DNA of 64,000 nt. It comes from UBA7236 sp964463165 (GTDB lineage: Bacteria > Bacteroidota > Bacteroidia > Chitinophagales > BACL12). Numbering within the stretch: the stretch's first letter is position 1; every line of letters starts with the position of its first letter. This document shows positions 51,648 through 60,991 of this stretch, piece by piece. The position numbers were made by a program, and so were the translations under genes. The notes under the pieces were generated by a model, which searched no databases, was not told the DNA's origin, and was given only the letters and a program-made list of their open reading frames with translations. The DNA lies in contig CAYXBK010000014.1 of assembly GCA_964463165.1 (NCBI GenBank), forward strand, positions 1-64,000, written 5' to 3'.

Positions 51648-52382
51648 TTATTTTTTCGTTACCGGGTTTTCAAGTTCTGTGTGAAATATCTTGTCAAAAT
51701 AAGGGAGGAAAAACCCGAAATTCCCCTTCACCCTGCTGTGATGCAGGCTGTGATGTTCCGAGAATTTGAGTAGAAGGCTTTTCCGGTTAGGAAATAAAGC
51801 ATAATTCCAGTGGCCAAGAACATTCAGAAATAAACTCATTACCGGTAAAAACAGCAAGGTGATATAGGAAAAAGTATAAAAAAACATGGGCAGTATCATT
51901 ACTGTGCTTAGCAGAAATGCTTCGAACCAATGAAAACTGTAAGTTGAAAATGGCGTTGGTATATGGGAATGATGATGCACAATATGGACGTGTTTAAAAA
52001 ACCATTTTTTATGCAGCAACCGGTGACAGCAGTAAAAATGAAAATCGTTCCAGATAAAAATGAAGATTAATTCAAAGGGAAGTGTTTTCCAATTGAACGA
52101 CCAATTAATATCAACAAAACCATATGCATAAAATATTTTCGGTATCACACCAAACAACCCGAAAACCAATATGGAAATAACTGAATACCGGATTTCCTTT
52201 TTTATCTGCGTACGGTAATTTTCATTATCAGATTGCATGTACCCGATATGATGTTTTGGAAGAAATTTCCGCGACAAATATGCACCTGCCTGTCCGAAAC
52301 CGAAATAAATGATTGTGAAATATGCAACGGTAGCCAGATATATCTGCCACCAGTTTGATTCCGTAAATAATTTTTCAATCAT
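51648..52382 (-). CDS. Fatty acid hydroxylase / sterol desaturase superfamily protein
   Basis: A 244-residue membrane protein with four or five hydrophobic helices (about residues 13-32, 64-82, 100-118, 150-185) and the histidine clusters of the FA_hydroxylase family: HRLLH (HX3H), HIVHHHSH (HX2HH) and HSLHHSR (HX2HH). These bind two irons; family members hydroxylate, desaturate or cleave C-H bonds of lipids. It lies 83 bases upstream of the ketosynthase-diiron fusion on the same strand and is probably part of the same cluster. Confidence 0.9.
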   Translation of the reverse strand: MIEKLFTESNWWQIYLATVAYFTIIYFGFGQAGAYLSRKFLPKHHIGYMQSDNENYRTQIKKEIRYSVISILVFGLFGVIPKIFYAYGFVDINWSFNWKTLPFELIFIFIWNDFHFYCCHRLLHKKWFFKHVHIVHHHSHIPTPFSTYSFHWFEAFLLSTVMILPMFFYTFSYITLLFLPVMSLFLNVLGHWNYALFPNRKSLLLKFSEHHSLHHSRVKGNFGFFLPYFDKIFHTELENPVTKK

Positions 52383-52458
52383 CGGGAAATGTAATTCGAG
52401 TATGCAATCAATTATTTAAAACAGAAAGATAGCGTATAAAACAGAATTCATGTATGTA

Positions 52459-52737
52459 TCAGTTCCTGCTTTCAATGCCGTCAAAATAATCATTCAATGT
52501 TTGTTTTAATTCGTTAAAACAACCCGCATCAAAATCTGTTTGAATTAATTTACATAATGCACTTTCATTATTTTCCAATTCTTCCACCCTGAAATCCTCT
52601 TTACCCTCATATTTAATTCCATCAAATCCATAGCAATATAAAATCGTAACATGTTTTTCTCCATCGTCAAAACACCAGTCCTGCAGCAATAAGCTGCTGT
52701 TGTGCAATCCTTTCCATTCTTTCAGAACCCGCATCAT
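52459..52737 (-). CDS. Small hypothetical protein, 92 aa
   Basis: Not recognised. A 92-residue acidic protein without signal or membrane helix: RVLKEWKGLHNSSLLLQDWC, KHVTILYCYGFDGIKYEG, ESALCKLIQTDFDAGCFNEL. It begins ATGATG and lies 76 bases upstream of the hydroxylase-family gene on the same strand; association with that cluster is possible but not shown. Confidence 0.6.
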   Translation of the reverse strand: MMRVLKEWKGLHNSSLLLQDWCFDDGEKHVTILYCYGFDGIKYEGKEDFRVEELENNESALCKLIQTDFDAGCFNELKQTLNDYFDGIESRN

Positions 52738-52804
52738 TCTATAAAATTAACAAACTGTAACTTTTCATGTTTGCCGGTTGCACCTGTTTTCTGAAATGTT
52801 CCAT

Positions 52805-52812
52805 TAAATTTG
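52805..52812 (+). promoter_or_regulatory. -7 promoter box TAAATTTG for the C1 peptidase
   Basis: TAnnTTTG match 20 bases before the ATG at 52832; predicted leader about 13 bases. Confidence 0.45.
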
Positions 52813-52831
52813 TTGCCTTAAAATCAGATCT

Positions 52832-54070
52832 ATGAAGAAATTATTTATCGGAACAGGCATCTGTCTCCTTTCACTGTCAACCTTTGCCCAGCAACCTTCC
52901 AAGGCTGAATACCGTGAGCCAAAAGGCAGTTACTTTAATGAGGTAATTATGTCGGATATCAATAAAAATGAATCTCCGGCTTCAAATAAGGATAACCGTT
53001 CGTTTAAAATTGATGCAAGTAATCTGCAGTATCCGAAAGATCCTGCACAATACACGCAGGTTTGGCATAACAACCCGGTGAGCCAGGGCAATACCGGAAC
53101 CTGCTGGTGTTTTTCCACTACTTCTTTTTTTGAAAGTGAGGTGAAAAAATCAAGCGGCATTGAAATCAAACTCAGCGAAATGTATGTGGTGTACTGGCAA
53201 TATGTAGAACGTGCAAAATACTTTGTTGCGCACAGAGGAGATATGACGTTCGGTGAGGGGAGCGAAACAAACGGAACTACATGGATGATCAAACAATACG
53301 GAATTGTGCCTTATGATTTATATAAAGGCAGAACATCAACCGCAAGTTTTTATAATCATGCCGGTATGCTTGCAGAGCTGGACGGCTATTTAAAAAATGT
53401 AAAAGCAACAAATCAATGGAATGAGGAAGAAGTGGTAAACACTTTTAAATCTATTTTGAATTATTATATGGGTGAACCGCCCACTTCTGTAAAATGGAAT
53501 GATAAAAATTATTCACCGAAAGAATTTGCAACTTCTGTTTTAAAACTGGATATGTCGAATTATGTTGATTTTATGAGTCTTATGAAAAAACCATTTTATG
53601 CAAAAGCAGAATATGATGTACCTGATAATTGGTGGAACGATGCAAATTATTATAATGTGCCGTTAACTGATTTTATGGATGCGATAAAATTTGCATTAAA
53701 AAACGGATATAGTATCAGTATTGGCGGAGATGTTTCAGAACCTGGCTGGGATAGCTGGAACAATGTTGCCGCAGTGCCAACCTGGGATATTGCAAGTGCA
53801 AATATTGATGATGCCGCACGTCAGCTTAGAATGAATAACGGGGCAACCACCGACGATCACGCTATGCATCTTGTTGGTTTTAAAGAGGAAAATGGTAAAA
53901 CATGGTTTTTATTCAAAGACAGCGGATCGGGTTCACGCAATTGTGGAGCGGCAAGTCCGAGTTTCGGCTATATTTATGTAAGTGAAGATTATGTGAAATT
54001 GAAAATGATGACCTTCACAGTGAATAAAAATGCAGTGAAAGGATATTTGGATAAATTTGCTTCGAATTGA
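52832..54070 (+). CDS. C1 (papain-like) family cysteine peptidase
   Basis: A 412-residue exported peptidase. Signal peptide LFIGTGICLLSLSTFAQ, propeptide-like region to about residue 75, then the C1 domain with SQGNTGTCWCFSTTSF (Gln85, catalytic Cys91), catalytic His in DDHAMHLVGF (about residue 350) and WFLFKDSGSGSRNCG, where the usual Asn of the third catalytic position (K-N-S-W-G) is an Asp and the Trp is missing. The layout is close to the bleomycin-hydrolase/PepC-like secreted C1 peptidases of Bacteroidota. No inhibitor gene adjacent. Ends at a bidirectional terminator. Confidence 0.9.
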   Translation: MKKLFIGTGICLLSLSTFAQQPSKAEYREPKGSYFNEVIMSDINKNESPASNKDNRSFKIDASNLQYPKDPAQYTQVWHNNPVSQGNTGTCWCFSTTSFFESEVKKSSGIEIKLSEMYVVYWQYVERAKYFVAHRGDMTFGEGSETNGTTWMIKQYGIVPYDLYKGRTSTASFYNHAGMLAELDGYLKNVKATNQWNEEEVVNTFKSILNYYMGEPPTSVKWNDKNYSPKEFATSVLKLDMSNYVDFMSLMKKPFYAKAEYDVPDNWWNDANYYNVPLTDFMDAIKFALKNGYSISIGGDVSEPGWDSWNNVAAVPTWDIASANIDDAARQLRMNNGATTDDHAMHLVGFKEENGKTWFLFKDSGSGSRNCGAASPSFGYIYVSEDYVKLKMMTFTVNKNAVKGYLDKFASN

Positions 54071-54088
54071 TAAAAAAACACGTTTAAA

Positions 54089-54121
54089 AAAAACCTTCTG
54101 CTTTCAAAACGGAAGGTTTTT
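54089..54121. terminator. Bidirectional terminator between the C1 peptidase and the response regulator
   Basis: Stem AAACCTTC (54091-54098) with GAAGGTTT (54112-54119), T run on the plus side, T run on the minus side through the A run at 54085-54093. Confidence 0.85.
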
Positions 54122-54159
54122 TTTACTCATCTCACCACTCATCACTCATTATTTACCAC

Positions 54160-54843
54160 TCATTCCACCACAAATTGATACCCTTTCCCTTTCAACGTGA
54201 TGATCTGAATTTTTTTATCGGTTGAAAAATATTCTCTCAGTTTGCTGATATATACATCCAGGTTTCTTGAATGAAAGAAGGAATCATCTCCCCACACTTC
54301 CAGCAACAGGTTTTTGCGATCAATGGTTTGATTGATATGCCGCGTGAAAATTGTGAGCACTTCTGCTTCACGGTTTGATAATTTATATATTTCATTTCCA
54401 CCGTGCAATTCATATTTTTTTGGAAGAAATTTAAATCCGCCGATATTGATCTCGTCGGTAACAATATTATGCTGCTGTTTTAAATGCAGTTGATTGTGAA
54501 TGCGCACCACCAGTTCATCTACGCTGAATGGTTTGCGGATATAATCTGTTCCACCTGATGCAAAACCTTCCACAACATCCTGTGTTTGCGTTTTTGCTGT
54601 AAGAAAAATGATTGGGAGCTGATGATATTTTTTTCTGATCTCTTTTCCCAATTCAAAACCATCAACATGAGGTAACATAACATCCAGCACACATATATCC
54701 GGCATAAACAAACTAAATTGTTCCAGTACTTTAGCACCGTCTTTCACAAGCACTACATCAAACCCCTTTTGTTCAAGTGTTTCTGAAACAATTGTCCCCA
54801 GATTCGGCTCGTCTTCCACATATAAAATTTTTATTTTATGCAT
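54160..54843 (-). CDS. OmpR-family response regulator
   Basis: A 227-residue regulator. Receiver domain: VEDEPNLGTI (acid pocket), phosphorylated Asp in ICVLDVMLPHVDG (about residue 53) and Lys in FLTAKTQTQD; C-terminal winged helix with YKLSNREAEVLTIF, SFFHSRNLDVYISKLREYF and ITLKGKGYQF. Its start overlaps the stop of the kinase gene by 8 bases, so the kinase is the cognate partner. Likely controls the divergent GLPGLI/receptor operon. Confidence 0.95.
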   Translation of the reverse strand: MHKIKILYVEDEPNLGTIVSETLEQKGFDVVLVKDGAKVLEQFSLFMPDICVLDVMLPHVDGFELGKEIRKKYHQLPIIFLTAKTQTQDVVEGFASGGTDYIRKPFSVDELVVRIHNQLHLKQQHNIVTDEINIGGFKFLPKKYELHGGNEIYKLSNREAEVLTIFTRHINQTIDRKNLLLEVWGDDSFFHSRNLDVYISKLREYFSTDKKIQIITLKGKGYQFVVE

Positions 54844-56287
54844 GCACCGGAAATTTTAAGGTAAATGTACATCCGGCACCCTGATTATTTTTCACTTCAA
54901 TTGTTCCTCCCGACTCGTGCATTACCTGGGCAGCATAATACAAACCGAGACCATAACCTTTGATGGAATGTTCGTTGCCGGCAGGTACACGAAAAAATTT
55001 TTCAAATAATCTTCCGATATACTGCTCCGGAATTCCGGGTCCATTATCACTGCATGATAAAATAATATGTTTGCCGCTTTGCAGAATAGTAATTTTTATT
55101 TCCGGTTGTTCCTTTCCGTATTTCAAACTATTGTCGATCAGATTATATAAGATTCCTTTTATATGAAAGGGATCTCCTTCTACAACAGATGTGTTATCAT
55201 CCGCCTCTAAAAATATTTTTGCACCTTTTTGCCGGACGAGTGCGCCCATACTTTGAATTGTTTCTTCAGCAAGATGCTTTAAATCTATTTTTTCTTTCTG
55301 AAAAATATGTTTTCCGTTGTCAAGCAGAATGCTGTTCATCACTTTATTTACAAGCATGTCCAACCGGTTGATCTCCTGCGAAGCCATCACAAGATAATTT
55401 TTCATCTTCTCTTTTTTCTCAATCGGGTCCATTTGCTGCATGGCTTCAACGGCCACTTTCACCGTTGCAACGGGCGTTTTTAATTCATGCGAAATATTGC
55501 TGACCAGATCATCTTTGATTTTTGCAAGCCTGATCTGACTGCGCAAACTTCTGTATGAAAATATAAATGCAGTTGTAATAACAGATAAAAGCAATATAGC
55601 AAAAATTATTTGCGGAGATATTTTTTTATAAATGAATGTATTGAATTGTTCTATCTGAACACCATATGGAAAATCGAAAAAATGGCTTTCATAATAAAAG
55701 GGAGGGGGCGGAAAGTCGGGGAATGTTTTATTTTTAACCCAGGCAGTTTTAACATTCAATCCATGCGTTTTCAGATTTTCCGCATAATACAACTGAAGTA
55801 TCGCAGTATCTCCGGATGAAATATATTTTTCAAAAAAATCATGCTCACCGTAAGGGCCTACTTTGGAAATAAATAATTTTACACCCTGGTATAAAACATC
55901 TGCAGAATCACTTACCACCTGCATTTCAATCTCTGCATTGCCGGGTAATCCATTTTTCTCCCAGCTGCTGTCGCCGATGGAAGTGCCCCTGATATCTTCG
56001 GTAATAATGCGTATCGAATCACCATCATGGATATTATCTTTTAAACCGGTTACTTTAAATCCGTTCGGTGAACGCAAAATCGGTTCAATCAGATTTTTTG
56101 CAATGATCGTATCCGTCATGCGGGTACGTGCCGACATAAACTGATCAAACAGATCTTTCTGCAATTCCATTTTTTCGGTGATATATTCCGTTTGCAGCCA
56201 GCGCCAGATAAAGAGCAGCAATAACAAGCCTCCGGCGCACATCAGCACGAGCATTCTTGATAATTTATTAAGCCGGAACATCTGCAT
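54836..56287 (-). CDS. Membrane histidine kinase of the OmpR pair
   Basis: A 483-residue kinase. Two transmembrane helices (about residues 12-29 and 228-250) enclose a periplasmic sensor domain of about 200 residues. The H box is SNISHELKTPVATVKVAVEAM (His about residue 270), N box LIDNSLKYGKE, G boxes CSDNGPGIP and GYGLGLYYA. A proline-rich stretch (FPDFPPPPFYYE) lies in the sensor domain. Start ATG at 56287 or 56281. Divergent from the GLPGLI gene with 127 bases between starts. Confidence 0.95.
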   Translation of the reverse strand: MQMFRLNKLSRMLVLMCAGGLLLLLFIWRWLQTEYITEKMELQKDLFDQFMSARTRMTDTIIAKNLIEPILRSPNGFKVTGLKDNIHDGDSIRIITEDIRGTSIGDSSWEKNGLPGNAEIEMQVVSDSADVLYQGVKLFISKVGPYGEHDFFEKYISSGDTAILQLYYAENLKTHGLNVKTAWVKNKTFPDFPPPPFYYESHFFDFPYGVQIEQFNTFIYKKISPQIIFAILLLSVITTAFIFSYRSLRSQIRLAKIKDDLVSNISHELKTPVATVKVAVEAMQQMDPIEKKEKMKNYLVMASQEINRLDMLVNKVMNSILLDNGKHIFQKEKIDLKHLAEETIQSMGALVRQKGAKIFLEADDNTSVVEGDPFHIKGILYNLIDNSLKYGKEQPEIKITILQSGKHIILSCSDNGPGIPEQYIGRLFEKFFRVPAGNEHSIKGYGLGLYYAAQVMHESGGTIEVKNNQGAGCTFTLKFPVHA

Positions 56288-56389
56288 TTGAATTACAAAA
56301 TTATATCATTAAAATATGTTAAAGCCTGCGGTTAACCATAATTAACCTTAATTGGGCTTGGATTAACCTCCTTCCGATAAACATGCATC

Positions 56390-56397
56390 TATTTTTG
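56390..56397 (+). promoter_or_regulatory. -7 promoter box TATTTTTG for the GLPGLI operon
   Basis: TAnnTTTG match 18 bases before the ATG at 56415; predicted leader about 11 bases. Upstream, attaaccttaattgggcttggattaacc contains a direct repeat of attaacc (56334-56368 region) that might be a regulator site. Confidence 0.45.
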
Positions 56398-56414
56398 CTT
56401 TAAAGAAATTGCAT

Positions 56415-57164
56415 ATGAAAAAAATAATTGCTACTGCGCACATCCTGTTTATTACAATTGCCGTATTTGGACAAAGTAAAGGCACTGTTTATTACCAGGA
56501 AACGAGAAAACTACATTTTAATATTCAAGGCAACGCACCACCGCCACCTAATTTACCAACGGAAAATAAAAACTTCACAGTATTATATTTTAATGAAGGC
56601 GCATCGCTTTATAAAAATGACGAGACGAAACAATCGGATCCAATGACAATGGATGAAGAATCGGGTCAAGGTGATAGAATGATAATTAAAATGTCGGCAC
56701 CAGATAATAGGGTATACTGCGATCTTGAAAATAAATTCATGATCCGGCAGGAAGATTTTATGCAGCGGAAATTTCTGGTGGAAGTTGAAATAAAATCTGC
56801 CGGATGGAAAATAACAGGTAATCAAAAAACGATTTTAAATTATTCCTGTATGGAGGCTGTGCGTGAAGACAGTCTTGGAAAAACAATTGTCTGGTTTACA
56901 CCTGCAATTCCGGTTTCGACGGGCCCGCAAAAATTCGCCGGATTACCCGGGCTCGTGCTTGAAGCAATACTTGATGATGGTGAGCAAATCATTACAGCAA
57001 CTCTTGTAACAAATGAACTGGATGAAAAAATGATCGAAAAACCAAAAGATGGAAAAAAAGTTACGGATGAAGAATACAATGCGATCGTGGATGAGAAAAT
57101 GAAAGAAATGGGTGTCGACCGCGGCAATGGTGGAAATATAATTATTAAAATAGATGACCATTGA
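56415..57164 (+). CDS. GLPGLI family protein
   Basis: A 249-residue exported protein of the Bacteroidota GLPGLI family, named for the motif seen here as KFAGLPGLVLEAILDD. Signal peptide ATAHILFITIAVFGQ; a probable Tyr-rich N-terminal strand (GTVYYQETRKLHFNI). Biological role unproven, but usually next to a carboxypeptidase-regulatory-like receptor as here. Its stop overlaps the TTG (57161) at the start of the following open frame. Confidence 0.92.
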   Translation: MKKIIATAHILFITIAVFGQSKGTVYYQETRKLHFNIQGNAPPPPNLPTENKNFTVLYFNEGASLYKNDETKQSDPMTMDEESGQGDRMIIKMSAPDNRVYCDLENKFMIRQEDFMQRKFLVEVEIKSAGWKITGNQKTILNYSCMEAVREDSLGKTIVWFTPAIPVSTGPQKFAGLPGLVLEAILDDGEQIITATLVTNELDEKMIEKPKDGKKVTDEEYNAIVDEKMKEMGVDRGNGGNIIIKIDDH

Positions 57165-57196
57165 TTTTCAGCAAACTGTATTTCAAAGCAAATCGA

Positions 57197-59965
57197 ATGA
57201 ACAGCCTGCCGATGATCAAATATCTCATAACCGGACTTTTTTGTGTAACAGCATCCTTACTTTTTTCACAGCAACAAACTATCAGGGGTATTGTTGTGAA
57301 TGATAAAGGTGAGGCAGTTGAATTTGCAACTGTTGCATTGATGAATCCGAAGGATACAACACTTGAAAATTTCGGATTCACAAACAAAACAGGAAATTTT
57401 GAAGTAAAAAATGTATCTGCCTCCGATTATTTGTTTCAAATTTCGTTTGTCGGATATTTTACTTACGATACAATTATTTCAATACCGCTCCTCAATCCCG
57501 ATATGGGTGTATTTGTTTTGCAAACATTTATAAATACCCTTGATGCCGTGAATATTTCAGGAGAACGCACCCCTTTGCAAATAAAAGGCGACACAATAGA
57601 ATATAATGCAGCGGCATTTAAAACATCACCAGATGCAAGCGCTGAAGATCTCCTCAAAAAATTACCGGGAATTGAAGTGGACGGATCGGGAAATATTAAA
57701 GCGCAGGGAGAAGATGTGCAACAGGTATTGGTGGATGGTAAAGAATTTTTCAGCAGTGATCCTGCAGTCGCAACAAAAAATTTACCTGCAGATGCAATAG
57801 ATAAAGTGCAGGTATACGATAAATCATCCGATGAATCTGAATTTACTGGTGTTGATGACGGGCAAAGAAATAAAACAATTAATTTATTGCTGAAAGAAGG
57901 TAAAAAAAGCATGTGGTTGGGTTCTGCGGAAGCAGGAGGGGGGACCAATGAACGCTATGAAGTAAATGCAAAAGTTTACCGCTTTACAAAGGAAAATCAG
58001 CTGGCAGGTTTAGGTATGCTTAATAATATGAATCAGTTTGGTTTCAGTATAAATGATTATATCGATTTCAGTGGTGGCATCGGAGCACTCATGTCGTCGG
58101 GCGGATTCAGGCTCGAAACGGGCGACAGTGAAAACATGCCGTTGAATTTTGGACAACAGGTGAATGGTTTGATACATTCGGGTGCGGCAGGATTTAATTT
58201 CACACATGAAGCAGTTCCGGGAAATCGTTTTAATATCAGTTATCTTGGAAACGGATATCAAAAAGATTTGGTGCAGAATGTCTTCACCGAAAATTTTACA
58301 CCCGGATTTAATTTCACAACCGACGAGGCGAATACTGAATTAACAAAAAATTATTATCACAGGATCAATTTTACCCTGCGCAATAAACCTGATTCCATGC
58401 AGAATTTAATAGCCACCGGAGGGGCCTCATTAAATTATGGAAATAGCACAGGGAATTATCTAACGGAAAACTTTACATCTGATTCACTTACAAATTCACT
58501 GAACAGTGAAACATATCAGACCGCAAAAAATCTCAGCTCGAATCTGGACCTGAACTATGTACATAAAATGCCCGGAAAATGGCGGTATCTGAAAGCAAGC
58601 GGCAGGATAAATACAAAATCCACTTTAACCGAAAATCAATGGAATAATCTCACACAGTTTTTTGATACAGGTACGGAAATTTCAGATAATGCCTTTCAGG
58701 ATAATACGAATCAACTTGTGAATTATTCAATCGGTTTGTCTGCTTTACTGAAATTAAAAGAACATTTTTATTATGAACCGGGTATATCTGCAGGAGCAAC
58801 AAATGAAATTTATAACAGAAGCCAGGGCGCCCTTGCTGATGAAGATTTATCGATTGATTCGTTAAGCCCTCAATTTTCCAGAACTGCAATGTGGCTGCGC
58901 CAAAGTACTGCATTTAAATATTCCGTGAAAAATACACAATGGCGTATTAAAGTTGATCTGAAAGATATCTTGCTTGGAAATAATTTAAATGCAGTGGAGA
59001 ATCCTGAAAAAAACTATTTTTATATTCTTCCGCAATTCTCACTTGAACACGAAATTAAACAGGGACGGCATATCAGGTTTATGTACGAATCTGAAGCAAT
59101 CGCTCCAACAGCAATTCAGCTCTTACCGGTGAAGGATTATATAAATCCTCTTTCCGTTTATCAGGGTAATTTGGATCTCAGGCCGGAATATCAACATGCA
59201 ATCTATCTGAATTATATGCTGTTTGATCAGTTTTCATTTACATCCTTGTTTACCCATTTGAATTTCAGTTACACGAGAGATAAAATTAATTATGCAAAAA
59301 CCATTGCAGCCGATTTAAGTCAGACACTCACACTTGTGAATACGCCCGCTGATTACACAGGTTCGGCGGGATTTGATTTCTCCACACCCATCAGGCCTGT
59401 AAAATTGAATTTTCGTTTTTCATTTGATGAGCAGTACGATCGCGGTATAAATTATATTAATGCAGAAGAAAACACGATTGATGCATTTACACATTCGGCA
59501 AGTATCAGTTTCGACAACAGGAAAAAAGACAAAATTGATTTTCGCATCGGGGCATCACTGGATTATACAATAGCAACATATTCAATAGCAACTGCGCAAA
59601 ACAGCCGTTATGTAACAAATACCGGATTTTTAGAACTTGAATATACTCCATCAACCCTCTGGAGATTTTCTTTTAATGCTGATGTAAATCGTTATGCAAT
59701 AATCGGATTGGATAACGAAACCATAGTTCCGCTTTTACAGGCGGAAATATCCAGATATATTTTAAAATCTAACCGTGGAACAATCTCTTTATCCGGTTAC
59801 GACCTGTTGAATAAAAATACCGGTGTTGTTCAAACCAGCGCATATAATTATCTGCAAACTACCGCGTCCAATACGATCGGAAGATATGTTTTACTGCGTT
59901 TCAAATACCGCATCAATAAAGCAGATCAGGAAAATGGCGTACAGGTGGAAATAAACGGAAAATAA
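57197..59965 (+). CDS. TonB-receptor-like outer-membrane protein with CarboxypepD_reg-like domain
   Basis: A protein of about 922 residues: signal peptide (YLITGLFCVTASLLFSQ), CarboxypepD_reg-like Ig domain (QTIRGIVVNDKGEAVEFATV), a plug-like region (IKGDTIEYNAAAFKTSPDAS, EDLLKKLPGIEVDGSGNIK, VQQVLVDGKEFF) and an outer-membrane beta-barrel (OMP_b-brl_3) ending in FKYRINKADQENGVQV. In the GLPGLI-partner subgroup no classic TonB box is seen. Function of the subgroup is not settled; metal or peptide uptake is often suggested. Start could be TTG 57161, ATG 57197 or ATG 57212. Confidence 0.88.
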   Translation: MNSLPMIKYLITGLFCVTASLLFSQQQTIRGIVVNDKGEAVEFATVALMNPKDTTLENFGFTNKTGNFEVKNVSASDYLFQISFVGYFTYDTIISIPLLNPDMGVFVLQTFINTLDAVNISGERTPLQIKGDTIEYNAAAFKTSPDASAEDLLKKLPGIEVDGSGNIKAQGEDVQQVLVDGKEFFSSDPAVATKNLPADAIDKVQVYDKSSDESEFTGVDDGQRNKTINLLLKEGKKSMWLGSAEAGGGTNERYEVNAKVYRFTKENQLAGLGMLNNMNQFGFSINDYIDFSGGIGALMSSGGFRLETGDSENMPLNFGQQVNGLIHSGAAGFNFTHEAVPGNRFNISYLGNGYQKDLVQNVFTENFTPGFNFTTDEANTELTKNYYHRINFTLRNKPDSMQNLIATGGASLNYGNSTGNYLTENFTSDSLTNSLNSETYQTAKNLSSNLDLNYVHKMPGKWRYLKASGRINTKSTLTENQWNNLTQFFDTGTEISDNAFQDNTNQLVNYSIGLSALLKLKEHFYYEPGISAGATNEIYNRSQGALADEDLSIDSLSPQFSRTAMWLRQSTAFKYSVKNTQWRIKVDLKDILLGNNLNAVENPEKNYFYILPQFSLEHEIKQGRHIRFMYESEAIAPTAIQLLPVKDYINPLSVYQGNLDLRPEYQHAIYLNYMLFDQFSFTSLFTHLNFSYTRDKINYAKTIAADLSQTLTLVNTPADYTGSAGFDFSTPIRPVKLNFRFSFDEQYDRGINYINAEENTIDAFTHSASISFDNRKKDKIDFRIGASLDYTIATYSIATAQNSRYVTNTGFLELEYTPSTLWRFSFNADVNRYAIIGLDNETIVPLLQAEISRYILKSNRGTISLSGYDLLNKNTGVVQTSAYNYLQTTASNTIGRYVLLRFKYRINKADQENGVQVEINGK

Positions 59966-59995
59966 ACCCGATTTCAGAACACCGGCGGTACTTTT

Positions 59996-60003
59996 TATCT
60001 TTG
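59996..60003 (+). promoter_or_regulatory. -7 promoter box TATCTTTG for the SDR gene
   Basis: TAnnTTTG match 29 bases before the ATG at 60032; predicted leader about 22 bases. Confidence 0.4.
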
Positions 60004-60031
60004 CCCTGTTTTCAAAATCTAAAAACAGGAA

Positions 60032-60991
60032 ATGCATATTTTAATTACAGGTGCCTGCGGTATGGTTGGATCACATATGATTGAACGTTTTCATGCAGAA
60101 GGCGGCCATCACCTGATCGGTACATATTACAAGCCAACAACAGACCTGAATGATATTCGCGGGAAAGCGCATTTGGTAGAATGTGATGTGCGGTATTTTC
60201 AGAGAGTGCTTGATATAATTGATGAATTCAAACCGGAAAAGATTTTTCATCTCGCAGCACAAAGCTATCCGACAGTATCCTGGCATCGCCCGCAGGAAAC
60301 CATGGATGTGAATGTTACCGGCACGATAAATATTTTTGAAGCGATAAAATATGTACAACGCACGGCAGATAAAAATTATGATCCTGTTGTTGTTGTTGCA
60401 TGCAGCAGCGCCGAATATGGTGCGTCGCTCACACCGGAAAATACACCTGTAAAGGAATCCGCTGCATTATTGCCATTGCATCCCTATGGTGTAAGTAAAG
60501 TTGCACAGGATTTATTATCCTTCCAATATTTCCGGAACGATAAAATCAGATCAATTCGTGCAAGAATATTTAATACAACGGGCCCGAGAAAAACAAATGA
60601 CGTGGTTGCAGATTTTACGATGCGGGCAGTGGAAATTGAAAAAGGGAAATTAAATAAAATGCGGGTTGGAAATCTCAAAACAAAACGGGCAATCACCGAT
60701 GTGCGTGATCTTGTTTCTGCTTTGATCTTATTAAGTAATAAAGGAACATGGGGCGAGGCCTATAATATTTCAGGCGAGAAAGTGTATGAAATAAGTGAGA
60801 TCATTCCGATCATTGAAGAATATATGCATCAGAAACTTGAATTTGAGGTGGATGAAAAATTATTACGGCCTACAGATGAACCTATTATTTATGGTGATTC
60901 TTCCAAATTAAAAACAGATACCGGCTGGAAGCAGGAATATGATTTGCACACAACAATTAAAGATATGATCGATTATTTGAGGAACCGCTAA
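60032..60991 (+). CDS. NAD-dependent SDR epimerase/dehydratase (GDP-mannose 4,6-dehydratase-like)
   Basis: A 319-residue extended SDR. Rossmann motif ITGACGMVGSHMIE, VECDVRYFQRVLD, catalytic region CSSAEYGA and YGVSKVAQD (Tyr and Lys of YxxxK), then RARIFNTTGPRKTNDVV, and DVRDLVSALILLS. The set resembles GDP-mannose 4,6-dehydratase or GDP-4-keto-6-deoxymannose reductase. It lies 50 bases upstream of the WecG-type gene and the pair may serve surface polysaccharide synthesis. Confidence 0.9.
   Translation: MHILITGACGMVGSHMIERFHAEGGHHLIGTYYKPTTDLNDIRGKAHLVECDVRYFQRVLDIIDEFKPEKIFHLAAQSYPTVSWHRPQETMDVNVTGTINIFEAIKYVQRTADKNYDPVVVVACSSAEYGASLTPENTPVKESAALLPLHPYGVSKVAQDLLSFQYFRNDKIRSIRARIFNTTGPRKTNDVVADFTMRAVEIEKGKLNKMRVGNLKTKRAITDVRDLVSALILLSNKGTWGEAYNISGEKVYEISEIIPIIEEYMHQKLEFEVDEKLLRPTDEPIIYGDSSKLKTDTGWKQEYDLHTTIKDMIDYLRNR

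Noticed and set aside
57463..57948. 161-residue minus-strand frame in the receptor gene
   Set aside because: Antisense shadow of a conserved plug region.
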